Assembly (NCBI RefSeq): GCF_000420365.1
Contig: NZ_ATUU01000001.1
Span: 124,001 to 188,000, forward strand
From: Weissella halotolerans DSM 20190
GTDB lineage: Bacteria > Bacillota > Bacilli > Lactobacillales > Lactobacillaceae
Direction of reading: 5' to 3'
Length of the DNA: 64,000 nt
Of the stretch, positions 1 to 10,679 are shown one piece after another. Position 1 is the first letter of the stretch. The number at the start of each line of letters is the position of its first letter. A program made the position numbers and the translations under genes. Below the pieces are notes generated by a model. It was given only the letters and a program-made list of their open reading frames with translations. It had not been told where the DNA came from and ran no database searches.

Positions 1-74
1 TAGGTAAGTACCAAGTCGCTTACCTAGTGACTTCTCTGTGTTTGAATAAGTAAACAGGGAGAGTAAGGAGATAG

Positions 75-118
75 TAAAAAACCCTTGGTTAGTTAAAACT
101 AACCAAGGGTTTTTTACT
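75..118. terminator. Bidirectional rho-independent terminator
   Basis: A perfect stem (ACCCTTGGTTAGTT / AACTAACCAAGGGT) with A-tract and T-tract on opposite sides. It sits just past the pbp1A stop and would also stop a plus-strand gene entering from the left. Positions 1-74 hold no recognisable gene; there is only a short repeat of TAGGTAAG and its complement. Confidence 0.85.
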
Positions 119-137
119 ATCTTATGCGTATGTCCAA

Positions 138-2453
138 CTAACGAGACTGTTGTGAATCTGAGGATTGTGGGTGTTGGGAAGGAGGCGTAGTTTGAGTACC
201 TTGTCCCCGCTGTGGCGCTTGCTGATTATTATTATTTTGACCACCAGGGTTAGTTGGTTCTTGCTGGTTGTTAGGTTGAGGCTGTGGTTGGGAAGAAGAA
301 CTTCGCAACACGCTTGTTGTACTTGAGCTTCGCAAGGCTGCTGAGCTAGAACTAGTAGCACTTGAACTAAATTCAGAGCTTGGGAACGTTTTATGAAGGG
401 GTGGGTTCTTAAAGCTAGCTCCACGCACTTCATATTCTGTCTTACCATACTTTGTAACTTGCTTAACTGTTTCGGGAACGGTCCAGTCTGAACCGTCGGC
501 ATCGCTAAGTCCGCCACCTTGCATAATGTAATCCATTAATGCGCCATACGTTTTAAGCGCTAAGTACTGGTCGCTACCCTTAGCTAAGTAATGCCCTGGC
601 GTGTTAGGTTCATCATAACCAGTCCAAACGGAAATGGTTGCAGACTTAGTTAGGCCAGTAAACCAAGTATCAGAAGCCGCACCATCAGGTACATCAGCAT
701 CATCAGCATAACCGGTAACTCCGGTCTTACCAGCCTGCGAGTAGGCATTGGTATCAACCATTTTAGCGTAAGAATCAGTAATAACGGATTCCATCATGTT
801 TGTTAGCATGAAGGCAGTGGAGCTCTTCATGGCTTCCTTACCTTCGGGTGAAAACTTCTTAATATCACCACTTTGTTCTTCCACACTGGAGATATAGTAA
901 GGTTTGTAATACGTTCCGCCATTGCCAAAGGCTGAATAAGCGGCTGCTTCTTGCTCTGAAGAGACATCAATTCCAATGGCATTACTAGTAACCAAATCGC
1001 TAGCCTTAACCTTGATACCAAGTTTATCAAGGAAGCCAGCTGCATTTTGATTACCAACATCCACAAAGGTTTTAATAGCAGGAATGTTACGTGATTCCGC
1101 TAGTGCTTGACGCATTGTCATCTTACCTTCGAACTTGTGATCCCAATCATAGACCTTAACATTGGTGCCAGGGTAGGTATAAGGTGAGTCATCGACAGTC
1201 CGGTAGGTTGGCCAATTAAGATGTTCAACGGCTGGTCCGTAATCGACTAGTGGCTTAGCTGTTGAACCAGAGGAACGACTGGTTTGCTTAGCACGGTTTA
1301 AGCCAAAGGTTGTGTCTAACTTTCGACCACCAATTTGGGCCATCACCTTACCATTGTTAGGGTTAGTCACGGTCAGGCCAACTTGGAGGTCATCACTAGG
1401 CCAAATCACATATTGATCTGAGTTAGCAATATCATATGCCCGCTTTTGGACTTTACTATTAAGGTTAGTGTGAACCCGGAGGCCATCTTTTGCCGGATCA
1501 TAACCTAAGCGACGTAATTCCTGCAAGGTAGATGTGATATAGGCATCTGTTTCTTTGGCATCCTTTTCAGCTTTTTCAGTTTCAGGATGGGTTTCTTTTA
1601 ACCCTTGATTAATAGGTACCTTTACATAGCGATCAGCATCTGCTTTACTAATAACCTTATTTTCTTGCATGGCGCGAATAACGTTGTTTCGCCGGGCTAA
1701 GGCTCCCTTTGGATTCGTATAGGGATCATAACCAGAAGGCGACTGAGGTAAGCCAGCAATCAAGGCTATTTGAGGAACTGTTAATTGATCGAGTTCTTTG
1801 CCAAAGTAGTAGTTAGCTGCTGTCTTCATCCCGTAGACACCATTACCCATGTATACCTTATTCATATACAAAGTTAAAATCTGATCTTTGGAATACTTTT
1901 TTTCCACCTGGGTGGCTAAATAGGCTTCTTGGGCTTTACGTTTTAAGGTTTGGTCTGCGGCTGAGGTAGAAAAAACGGTTAACTTTACTAATTGTTGGGT
2001 CAGGGTGGAACCACCTTGCAGACCTAGAGACGAACCAGTAATATTCGCCACGGTAGCCCCAAGAATTCGTCTAGGGTCAACGCCGTGGTGCTTGTAAAAC
2101 CGGCGATCCTCAATTGAGGTAACAGCCTGCCGTAAAATTTTAGGAATCTCTGCCTGCCGGGCAACTTCTCGAGTTTGGTTACCAGTAGTATAAAATGTTT
2201 TGCCAGTACTATCTAACAACTGTGTCTGCGAAGTTCCATGCAGAGCACTATCTGAGATACGGGGCGCAGATGAAGCATAATAAGCAAAGAGGCCCCCACC
2301 AGCTACTAGGCCTAAAGCCCCAAGCGTGGCAGCAATAATGGCAACATCGCGCCATAGGTGTTTCTTTTTTGGGCCTCGTTGTCGTCCAGACCGGCTAGCA
2401 GTCGCACCAGCGGACCGGTTACGTTGGCTACGTGACATGTCATCTTCTGTCAT
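138..2453 (-). CDS. pbp1A: Class A penicillin-binding protein PBP1A (bifunctional transglycosylase/transpeptidase)
   Basis: Polymerises and cross-links peptidoglycan at the outer face of the membrane. The sequence shows a basic cytoplasmic N-terminus, one TM anchor (about residues 35-60), a GT51 domain with the EDRRFYKHHG motif, and a penicillin-binding domain with SxxK (GSTAKP), SxN (SRN) and KTG (KTGVTGY) motifs. The last 90 or so residues are Ser/Gln/Asn/Pro-rich low complexity, typical of an extracellular tail. The start is taken at the ATG at 2453, which has an AAGGAG site about 11 nt upstream; an in-frame TTG at 2462 lies too close to that site. It overlaps or abuts the recU stop, so the two are one operon, as in Bacillus and other lactobacilli. 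Confidence 0.95.
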   Translation of the reverse strand: MTEDDMSRSQRNRSAGATASRSGRQRGPKKKHLWRDVAIIAATLGALGLVAGGGLFAYYASSAPRISDSALHGTSQTQLLDSTGKTFYTTGNQTREVARQAEIPKILRQAVTSIEDRRFYKHHGVDPRRILGATVANITGSSLGLQGGSTLTQQLVKLTVFSTSAADQTLKRKAQEAYLATQVEKKYSKDQILTLYMNKVYMGNGVYGMKTAANYYFGKELDQLTVPQIALIAGLPQSPSGYDPYTNPKGALARRNNVIRAMQENKVISKADADRYVKVPINQGLKETHPETEKAEKDAKETDAYITSTLQELRRLGYDPAKDGLRVHTNLNSKVQKRAYDIANSDQYVIWPSDDLQVGLTVTNPNNGKVMAQIGGRKLDTTFGLNRAKQTSRSSGSTAKPLVDYGPAVEHLNWPTYRTVDDSPYTYPGTNVKVYDWDHKFEGKMTMRQALAESRNIPAIKTFVDVGNQNAAGFLDKLGIKVKASDLVTSNAIGIDVSSEQEAAAYSAFGNGGTYYKPYYISSVEEQSGDIKKFSPEGKEAMKSSTAFMLTNMMESVITDSYAKMVDTNAYSQAGKTGVTGYADDADVPDGAASDTWFTGLTKSATISVWTGYDEPNTPGHYLAKGSDQYLALKTYGALMDYIMQGGGLSDADGSDWTVPETVKQVTKYGKTEYEVRGASFKNPPLHKTFPSSEFSSSATSSSSAALRSSSTTSVLRSSSSQPQPQPNNQQEPTNPGGQNNNNQQAPQRGQGTQTTPPSQHPQSSDSQQSR

Positions 2454-2455
2454 GA

Positions 2456-3079
2456 TTAACAATTCTCCTTCGTATCTTTTAATTTAATCAACTGATCAAC
2501 CGCATCTAAATAAGGTAGAGCAAGTTGCAAATTAGCCTTTATGCGTATCCCGTATTCCTTAATAGCTGAATAGGGGATTGATTTACGATCATGCTGCTGG
2601 GCATTCCAATACTTAAAAATGAGTTTGGCGTCGACTAAATAAGTCTCACGCAAACGGTTAAACCGTATCAAGAACATAGCTAGTCCAGCCTGGTCACTAA
2701 CAGCCTTAAGGTGGGCTACCTGGTGTTCATGAATGTTTTTTAAAGGAAAGGAACGTTGATTATTCGTTTCTTTTGCATCAAAGTCAAGATAGTAGCCTTG
2801 ATAAACCCCATTATAATCTGTTGTTGAAGCCTGTCGAAAGTAGGCCTCAGTAATTTTGGCTGCTGCTCGGGCAGGGTAATCAACATGAACGATTTGAATC
2901 GGGGTTGGCTTCTTATGAATGACGGCCTGGCCAAGCGCTAAGTAATAGCGATTGGCTGCATTGATGTCATCTTCTAAATGCATCCCACGGTTACTTTGTG
3001 AAGGTCGAGCATAGATCTGCTGGTTCCCAGGGCGCGCCACTTTATGAAAGGGCTGACCATTAGGATAATTAACGACCAT
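2456..3079 (-). CDS. recU: Holliday junction resolvase RecU
   Basis: Resolves four-way DNA junctions during recombination and chromosome segregation. At 207 aa it is of the normal family length. It has the N-terminal GMxLExxIN signature (GMHLEDDINAAN) and the nuclease core around residues 85-105, where a YYLDFDAKET segment supplies the Asp and Glu/Lys metal-binding residues. A GGAGG lies 11 nt before the ATG. It is the promoter-proximal gene of recU-pbp1A, the classic Firmicutes pairing of recombination with septal wall synthesis. Confidence 0.95.
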   Translation of the reverse strand: MVVNYPNGQPFHKVARPGNQQIYARPSQSNRGMHLEDDINAANRYYLALGQAVIHKKPTPIQIVHVDYPARAAAKITEAYFRQASTTDYNGVYQGYYLDFDAKETNNQRSFPLKNIHEHQVAHLKAVSDQAGLAMFLIRFNRLRETYLVDAKLIFKYWNAQQHDRKSIPYSAIKEYGIRIKANLQLALPYLDAVDQLIKLKDTKENC

Positions 3080-3542
3080 TAACTGTCACACCTCCAAGAT
3101 CAATTACTAGTGGTTATCCAGCTAAAGGTTGACAGTTGGATAACCTGTGATACCAGTAGAACTTGCTTTTTACTACATATCCTAATCATTTTAGCATATT
3201 GCGTTTGTAAAATGCGTAAAAGTTGTCAGTCAAGGGGCTCAGTAACCCATTGGTAATGTGAATGTAAAATTAAGGTAAATTAAAGGCGACTGGGTAGGCT
3301 ACTTAGTGTATTTGCCCAGTCAGTTTAAAATCATTTATGAATAAGCATTCATTTATTAATTATAGATAAAGGCTCTGTACTAGTGGTAAACTGACCATCT
3401 GTGATAAGCTAATGCTAGGTCTATTTGGTCTGGGTCAAGCAACTAACAAGTTATTACAATTGAAAAAATGCTATTTTATTAGCTAAGGGGTTCTTAGACG
3501 TTTAATAGGAACATACATTGGAAATTGCACTAGGAGGAAAGC
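3080..3542. other. Divergent intergenic region recU / ypsA with two inverted repeats
   Basis: 463 bp with no credible gene. It must hold the divergent promoters for recU and ypsA. Two hairpins are visible: GGTTATCCA (3112-3120) with TGGATAACC (3137-3145) in the recU leader, and GACTGGG (3288-3294) with CCCAGTC (3315-3321). Neither is followed by a clear T-run, so an operator or leader role is possible but unproven. Confidence 0.5.
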
Positions 3543-4115
3543 GTGAAAAGAATTTGGGTGACGGGCTTTCGTCAATTTGAATTAGGCATTTTTGGAGAAA
3601 ATGATCCAAAATTAAAGGTGATTAGATACGCCCTTGCTAAGCAACTTAGGCGGGCGATTGACGAAGACGCTGATTGGTTAATTACTGGCGGACAAAGTGG
3701 GATAGAACAGTGGGCGATTCAAGAGGCCTTAAGTCTTCGAGAAGACAATCCTCAGTTTCAAACTGCCTTGATGACCCCCTTTGCGGATTTTGGTGCTCAA
3801 TGGAAGCCAGAACGACAAACACAGTTAGCTGACTTGAAAACAAAGGTCGATTTTTCGGCTGCTGTATCGCAGTTACCTTATCAAAATCCTAGTCAACTTA
3901 AGAATTATCAGCAGTTTATGCTTGATCATACAGAAGAGGCATATATCTTTTTTGATGAACAAGCCGATCAGTCACCAGTCCGATATGCTTGGCAGGCTGC
4001 TAAACGTTACCAGGAAGGCCACTCTTACGAAGTGCATCAAATTGATTTTGATCGTCTTCAAGAATATGCCGAAGAATATGGTGAAAAACTATCGGAAGCA
4101 GGTCATTATGATTAA
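3543..4115 (+). CDS. ypsA: YpsA family protein (DUF1273, SLOG superfamily)
   Basis: A 190-aa protein with the YpsA signature: N-terminal GFRQFELGIFG and a Rossmann-like WLITGGQSGIE loop (about residues 46-56) expected to bind a nucleotide-type ligand. B. subtilis and S. aureus YpsA are linked to cell division; the biochemical activity is not settled. The start is GTG, preceded by AGGAGG at ideal spacing. It is followed by gpsB, a conserved Firmicutes neighbourhood that supports a division-related role. Confidence 0.9.
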   Translation: MKRIWVTGFRQFELGIFGENDPKLKVIRYALAKQLRRAIDEDADWLITGGQSGIEQWAIQEALSLREDNPQFQTALMTPFADFGAQWKPERQTQLADLKTKVDFSAAVSQLPYQNPSQLKNYQQFMLDHTEEAYIFFDEQADQSPVRYAWQAAKRYQEGHSYEVHQIDFDRLQEYAEEYGEKLSEAGHYD

Positions 4116-4194
4116 AACTTAAAGCTAGTTTTTGTCTTTACCTGTAAAAACTGGTAAACTAACCTTACGTATAAAAAACAAGGGAGCCCAACTG

Positions 4195-4659
4195 ATGGAA
4201 AACGTTTTACTAACTCGTGATGAAATCTTGAATAAAGATTTTAAAAAAACTCGCATCGGAACTGGCTACGACATGACAGACGTCGATGCCTTCCTAGATG
4301 AAATTATGGCTGATTATCAAGCCTATGAGACGAATATCCAAGAATTAACAAAGCAAAATGACAAGTTAAAGGCCCAAGTGGCAGAATTAACGAAACAGGT
4401 CGCTGCTGCTCAACAAACGAGTGGTACACCCAATCAAGCAGTAAGTCCAGCGCCAGTGGCTAATACAAATATGGATATTTTAAAGCGCTTGTCTAATTTG
4501 GAACGACGTGTTTTTGGAACGGCACGCACAAATGAAAATGCTAGTGCTACAACTACTGGCGTGACGGCTAGTCGGGTTGCTGCTAATGCCCAATCAGTAG
4601 AACATGCTGGAGAAAATGAAGAATTTTTAGATAATCAGGCTACTCAAGCTGAAAAATAA
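4195..4659 (+). CDS. gpsB: Cell division regulator GpsB (DivIVA-like)
   Basis: A small coiled-coil adaptor that couples PBP1 and other wall enzymes to division and elongation. The N-terminal DivIVA domain (residues 1-70) contains the LTRDEILNKDFK start and the GYDMTDVDAFLD lipid/PBP-binding region. A coiled coil follows at about residues 40-75, then an Ala/Gln/Pro linker and a C-terminal helix (MDILKRLSNLERRVFG) typical of GpsB trimerisation. The start ATG at 4195 is chosen from the family start (MENVLLT) and an AGGGAG site; upstream in-frame codons are not conserved. It lies directly upstream of rnpB. Confidence 0.93.
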   Translation: MENVLLTRDEILNKDFKKTRIGTGYDMTDVDAFLDEIMADYQAYETNIQELTKQNDKLKAQVAELTKQVAAAQQTSGTPNQAVSPAPVANTNMDILKRLSNLERRVFGTARTNENASATTTGVTASRVAANAQSVEHAGENEEFLDNQATQAEK

Positions 4660-4662
4660 GTG

Positions 4663-4668
4663 TATAAT
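4663..4668 (+). promoter_or_regulatory. -10 element of the rnpB promoter
   Basis: TATAAT lies about 10 nt before the predicted rnpB 5' end, just after the gpsB stop. No good -35 hexamer is obvious at 16-18 bp spacing. Confidence 0.6.
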
Positions 4669-4676
4669 GCTATTTA

Positions 4677-5065
4677 TTGATGTATTAGTGGGTGATTGCG
4701 TATGGCAACTGCCATATGAGGAAAGTCCATGCTCGCACTGACTGCGAGGTCAGTAGTGTTCATGCTAGCTGAAAAAATAAGGCTAGGCAGTTAAGGTAAC
4801 TTAACTGACGGCCAACGAAAATCCTAAGGGTAACTATGGATGAGTAGTTGTGAAGGTGCCACAGTGACGAATCATCAAAGAAATGCGATGAATGGAACGC
4901 GGTAAACCCCATGAGCGGGCAACCCAAACTTTGGTAGGGGCGCTTGGCCTAGCGAAATGAAGTGATGGCCGGGGAGACAGAAATGTCTGAGATAGATGAT
5001 TGCCACCGTGCACGGACTGCCACTTTGTGTACGGAACAAAACATGGCTTACAGCTAATACATCAG
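4677..5065 (+). ncRNA. rnpB: RNase P RNA, Bacillus type (class B)
   Basis: The catalytic RNA that trims tRNA 5' leaders. It is recognised by the conserved GAGGAAAGTCCATGCTCGC-like segment (about 4720-4738), the internal GCGGTAAACCCCATGAGCG region, and the 3' ACAAAACATGGCTTAC segment. The P1 helix closes the ends: TGATGTATTAG at 4678-4688 pairs with CTAATACATCA at 5054-5064. It is flanked by a -10 box and its own terminator. Confidence 0.96.
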
Positions 5066-5100
5066 GCAGCCGACGTCCCTTGTGGCGTCGGCTTTTATTT
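5066..5100 (+). terminator. rnpB terminator
   Basis: Stem AGCCGACG (5068-5075) / CGTCGGCT (5086-5093) followed by TTTATTTT. Confidence 0.85.
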
Positions 5101-5151
5101 TGCGATCAATTGGCAGGCAAGAATTTGCCTGTCCTAAGGAGAAGTAAGGAC

Positions 5152-6282
5152 ATGAAAACATTTCAATTAATGGCAACCACGGGAGCTGGCTTAGAAGCGC
5201 TAGTAGCTAAAGAATTAAAACAAATGGGGTATGCTACACAGACTGAAAATGGACGGGTACTCTTTGAAGGGACCATGGAGGACATTTATCGGACTAATCT
5301 CTGGTTACGAACGGCCGATCGCATTAAGATCATCGTAACGCAGTTTCAAGCTAAGACCTTTGATGAGCTATTTACGCAAACCGCAGGTTATCCATGGGAA
5401 GATTTGTTGCCTTATGACGCTCAGTTTCCGGTTAATGGACGTTCTAAAAACGCTATTTTGCATTCCGTGCCTACGATTCAGGCTATTACAAAAAAGGCGG
5501 TCGTTAATCGCCTAACAGAAGCTTACCATGCCCGTGGCTTTTTACCTGAAACAGGTAATCGGTTTGTTTTGGAAACGGCAATTGACAAGAACCAGGTTAT
5601 GATTACATTGGATACAACCGGTGATTCGCTTTTCAAGCGGGGGTACCGAACGGAAAAGGGTGGCGCTCCATTAAAGGAGACGATGGCAGCTGCCTTAGTC
5701 ATGTTAGCCCATTGGTTTACTGACAATCCCTTCGTTGATCCAGTTACTGGTTCAGGAACTATCCCGATTGAAGCAGCAATGATTGGGCGTAATATCGCAC
5801 CAGGGCTAAACCGTGAATTTGATATTAGTCACTGGGACTGGTTTGATCCACAAATTAGCCAGCGTTTAAAAACACAAGCACGGCAAATGATTGACTTTAC
5901 GGTTTCTTTGGATATTAGTGGCTATGATATTGATGGTGATATGATTGCAATTGCCAAGCGTAATGCCCAGGCTGCAGGGGTAGCAGAAGATATTACCTTT
6001 AAACAATTAGCGGTTAAGGATTGGACTACGGATAAAATTAATGGCGTCATCGTCGCTAATCCACCTTATGGTGAGCGGTTGGGAGATGAAGCAGCTGCTC
6101 GTCAGCTTTATCATGAAATGGGACAACTTTATCAACAATTACCTACCTGGTCTAAATATATTTTGACAGCTGATGAAGGATTTGAAGCAGCCTATGGAGC
6201 CCGTGCAACCAAAAAGCGTAAATTGTATAATGGAGCTTTAAAAGTTGACTTATATCAATACTGGGGAAAAAAGATTCGTTAA
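5152..6282 (+). CDS. rlmL: THUMP-domain rRNA guanine-N2 methyltransferase (RlmL/YpsC family)
   Basis: SAM-dependent methyltransferase predicted to modify a guanosine N2 in 23S rRNA. It has an N-terminal ferredoxin-like/THUMP domain (residues 1-150) followed by a Rossmann methyltransferase domain with a PVTGSGT SAM-binding loop and the ANPPYGERL catalytic motif IV. Length is 376 aa, normal for YpsC. The start at 5152 follows AAGGAG/TAAGGA; a longer open frame runs back into rnpB and is spurious. The ypsA-gpsB-rnpB-ypsC order matches Bacillus. Confidence 0.9.
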   Translation: MKTFQLMATTGAGLEALVAKELKQMGYATQTENGRVLFEGTMEDIYRTNLWLRTADRIKIIVTQFQAKTFDELFTQTAGYPWEDLLPYDAQFPVNGRSKNAILHSVPTIQAITKKAVVNRLTEAYHARGFLPETGNRFVLETAIDKNQVMITLDTTGDSLFKRGYRTEKGGAPLKETMAAALVMLAHWFTDNPFVDPVTGSGTIPIEAAMIGRNIAPGLNREFDISHWDWFDPQISQRLKTQARQMIDFTVSLDISGYDIDGDMIAIAKRNAQAAGVAEDITFKQLAVKDWTTDKINGVIVANPPYGERLGDEAAARQLYHEMGQLYQQLPTWSKYILTADEGFEAAYGARATKKRKLYNGALKVDLYQYWGKKIR

Positions 6283-6326
6283 GATGGATAAATGACGAGA
6301 ATAGGTAAGAAAGGTGGGACTTCAGG

Positions 6327-8588
6327 ATGAATGAATTACTTGAGGGCATGAACGATAAGCAAGCAGAGGCAGTGGAAACGACTGAAGGCCCACTCTTAAT
6401 TATGGCCGGTGCGGGATCGGGTAAAACACGGGTGCTGACCCACCGGGTTGCACACTTAATCAAAGATTTGGATGTGATGCCTTGGCGGATTTTAGCGATT
6501 ACCTTTACTAATAAGGCTGCTCGGGAAATGAAAGAGCGAATTGCACAATTAGTGGATGAAGAAGATGCACAAGCAGTTTGGGTATCAACCTTTCATGCAT
6601 TAGCTGTTCGTATCTTACGGCGGGATATTGATCAATTAGGGTATCGTCGTGATTTTACCATTTTAGATGCCGGTGCCCAGCGTAGTTTAGTTAAACGGAT
6701 CATGAAGGACATGAATCTTGATACGGAAAAATTTGCACCCCGGGCTGTTTTGTCAACAATATCAAATGCCAAAAACGCCATGCAAGAGCCTGCTAGTTAT
6801 GAAAAGGATGCACATGGTCCTTATGAGGAAATGGTAGCTAAAATTTACCAGGCTTACCAACACCAATTAGCCCAGGCACAGTCCTTGGACTTTGATGACT
6901 TAATCATGAAAGTGATTGAATTATTAGAGCAAGCACCAGCGGTTTTAGACTACTATCAACAAAAGTTCCTCTATATTCACGTTGACGAGTATCAAGATAC
7001 CAACGATGCCCAGTACCGCTTGGTATCTCTGCTTGCCCAAGGACACCGGAATCTAGCAGTAGTGGGTGATTCAGACCAATCCATTTATGGTTGGCGGGGT
7101 GCTAACATGGAAATTATGCTTAACTTCACGCATGATTATCCAGATGCTAAGACGGTTAAATTAGAGCAAAATTACCGGTCGACTCAAACCATTTTGGATG
7201 CAGCCAATGCTGTTATTGCCCATAATGAAACACGCATTCCAAAAAAGCTTTGGACAGATAACGGTTCTGGTAGTCAAATCACCTATTATCGCGCCCAAAC
7301 AGATCGTGATGAAGCGCTCTTTGCCATTTCTCAAATTCAAAAGGCCTTAAAAGCGGGTGAACATACTTACCGTGACTTTGCCATCTTATATCGGACAAAT
7401 GCACAGTCACGTGGTTTTGAAGAAGCACTGGTTAAAGCGAATATGCCTTATACGATTGTAGGTGGTTCGAAGTTTTATGATCGTAAAGAAATTCGGGATG
7501 TTTTAGCCTATTTGTCTTTGGTGACGAATCCTGCTGACAATGAAAGTTTTTTGCGGGTAGTTAATGAACCTAAGCGGGGAATTGGGGCGACCAGTTTAGA
7601 ACGGCTACGTCAATTTGCTCTGCAAAATGATTGGTCGCTCTTAGAAGCAGCTAAAAATGCAGTTCTAGTCCCCAAATTAACAGGTCGGGCCAGCAAAGAA
7701 CTAAATGCATTTACCCGGATGATTGATAATTTGCAAAAGCAGATGACCTTTGACCTTTCAATCACGGACTTAACCAAGCAAATTCTTGAACAATCTGGCT
7801 ATGAGGCAGAGTTAAAAAAACACCCGACTCCCGAAAATCAAGGCCGATTAGAAAACTTAGCTGAGTTTTTGTCAGTAACAGAAAAGTTTGATCAACAGTA
7901 TGAGCCTGATGAAGAGTCAGTGTCTAAGTATGTTGATTTTATGAGTGAGTTAGCCTTGGTATCTGACTTAGACAATGTTGATGAGGATGCGACGAATCAG
8001 GTAACCTTGATGACCTTGCATGCGGCCAAAGGGCTTGAGTTTCCTGTTGTCTTTTTGGTTGGCATGGAAGAATCCCTGTTCCCTTTGGGAAGTGCTAACG
8101 AAAATGAAACCTTGATGGAAGAAGAGCGGCGCTTAGCTTATGTTGGTATTACACGAGCCAAGGAAGAACTATACTTAACAAATGCTTATTCGCGAATGCT
8201 CTATGGACGGACGCTAACGAATACGCCGTCACGTTTTATTGAGGAAATTCCAGCTAGTCTGGTGACAAGCCCAACTGGACAGGCGTCCGGAAATGACAAC
8301 TATCCCTTTGCCCGTCGACAGCAAAAAGTACAACAGACAAGCTTTGCTGGCCGCACGGCAAATCAGCAACAGCAACGTGCCTCGGCAACACTGTTTGCTG
8401 GTCAAACGAAGCAAACAGTAGTTTGGCATGATGGTGACCAGGTCCGCCATAAAAAGTGGGGCTTGGGCCGGGTTGTTAAGATTTCTGGTAGTGGTGAAGA
8501 TCAAGAGCTTGATATTGTTTTTAAAGACCAAGGCGTTAAACGGCTTTTGGCTGCCTTTGCGCCAATCGAACAAGTAACACAAGCATAA
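6327..8588 (+). CDS. pcrA: ATP-dependent DNA helicase PcrA (UvrD/Rep family)
   Basis: A 3'-5' helicase acting in repair and in rolling-circle replication. Visible SF1A motifs include Walker A (AGAGSGKTR, near residue 30), motif Ia (FTNKAAREM), DEYQDTN (motif II), GDSDQSIYGWRGA (motif III), the QNYRST motif IV, TLHAAKGLEF and VGITRAKE (motif VI). The C-terminal 60 residues (HDGDQVRHKKWGLG onward) form the Tudor-like domain that binds RNA polymerase. It is followed 12 nt later by ligA; pcrA-ligA-camS is a common Firmicutes operon. Confidence 0.97.
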   Translation: MNELLEGMNDKQAEAVETTEGPLLIMAGAGSGKTRVLTHRVAHLIKDLDVMPWRILAITFTNKAAREMKERIAQLVDEEDAQAVWVSTFHALAVRILRRDIDQLGYRRDFTILDAGAQRSLVKRIMKDMNLDTEKFAPRAVLSTISNAKNAMQEPASYEKDAHGPYEEMVAKIYQAYQHQLAQAQSLDFDDLIMKVIELLEQAPAVLDYYQQKFLYIHVDEYQDTNDAQYRLVSLLAQGHRNLAVVGDSDQSIYGWRGANMEIMLNFTHDYPDAKTVKLEQNYRSTQTILDAANAVIAHNETRIPKKLWTDNGSGSQITYYRAQTDRDEALFAISQIQKALKAGEHTYRDFAILYRTNAQSRGFEEALVKANMPYTIVGGSKFYDRKEIRDVLAYLSLVTNPADNESFLRVVNEPKRGIGATSLERLRQFALQNDWSLLEAAKNAVLVPKLTGRASKELNAFTRMIDNLQKQMTFDLSITDLTKQILEQSGYEAELKKHPTPENQGRLENLAEFLSVTEKFDQQYEPDEESVSKYVDFMSELALVSDLDNVDEDATNQVTLMTLHAAKGLEFPVVFLVGMEESLFPLGSANENETLMEEERRLAYVGITRAKEELYLTNAYSRMLYGRTLTNTPSRFIEEIPASLVTSPTGQASGNDNYPFARRQQKVQQTSFAGRTANQQQQRASATLFAGQTKQTVVWHDGDQVRHKKWGLGRVVKISGSGEDQELDIVFKDQGVKRLLAAFAPIEQVTQA

Positions 8589-10622
<2,034 letters not shown>

Positions 10623-10679
10623 ATTCTGTCAAATGTGATCGCGCTCATTTTGCTGCATGGGCGTTTTAAAGGAGAAATG

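Noticed and set aside
4996-5151. N-terminal extension of the rlmL frame
   Set aside because: It lies inside rnpB and its terminator; the ribosome site and the family start support 5152.
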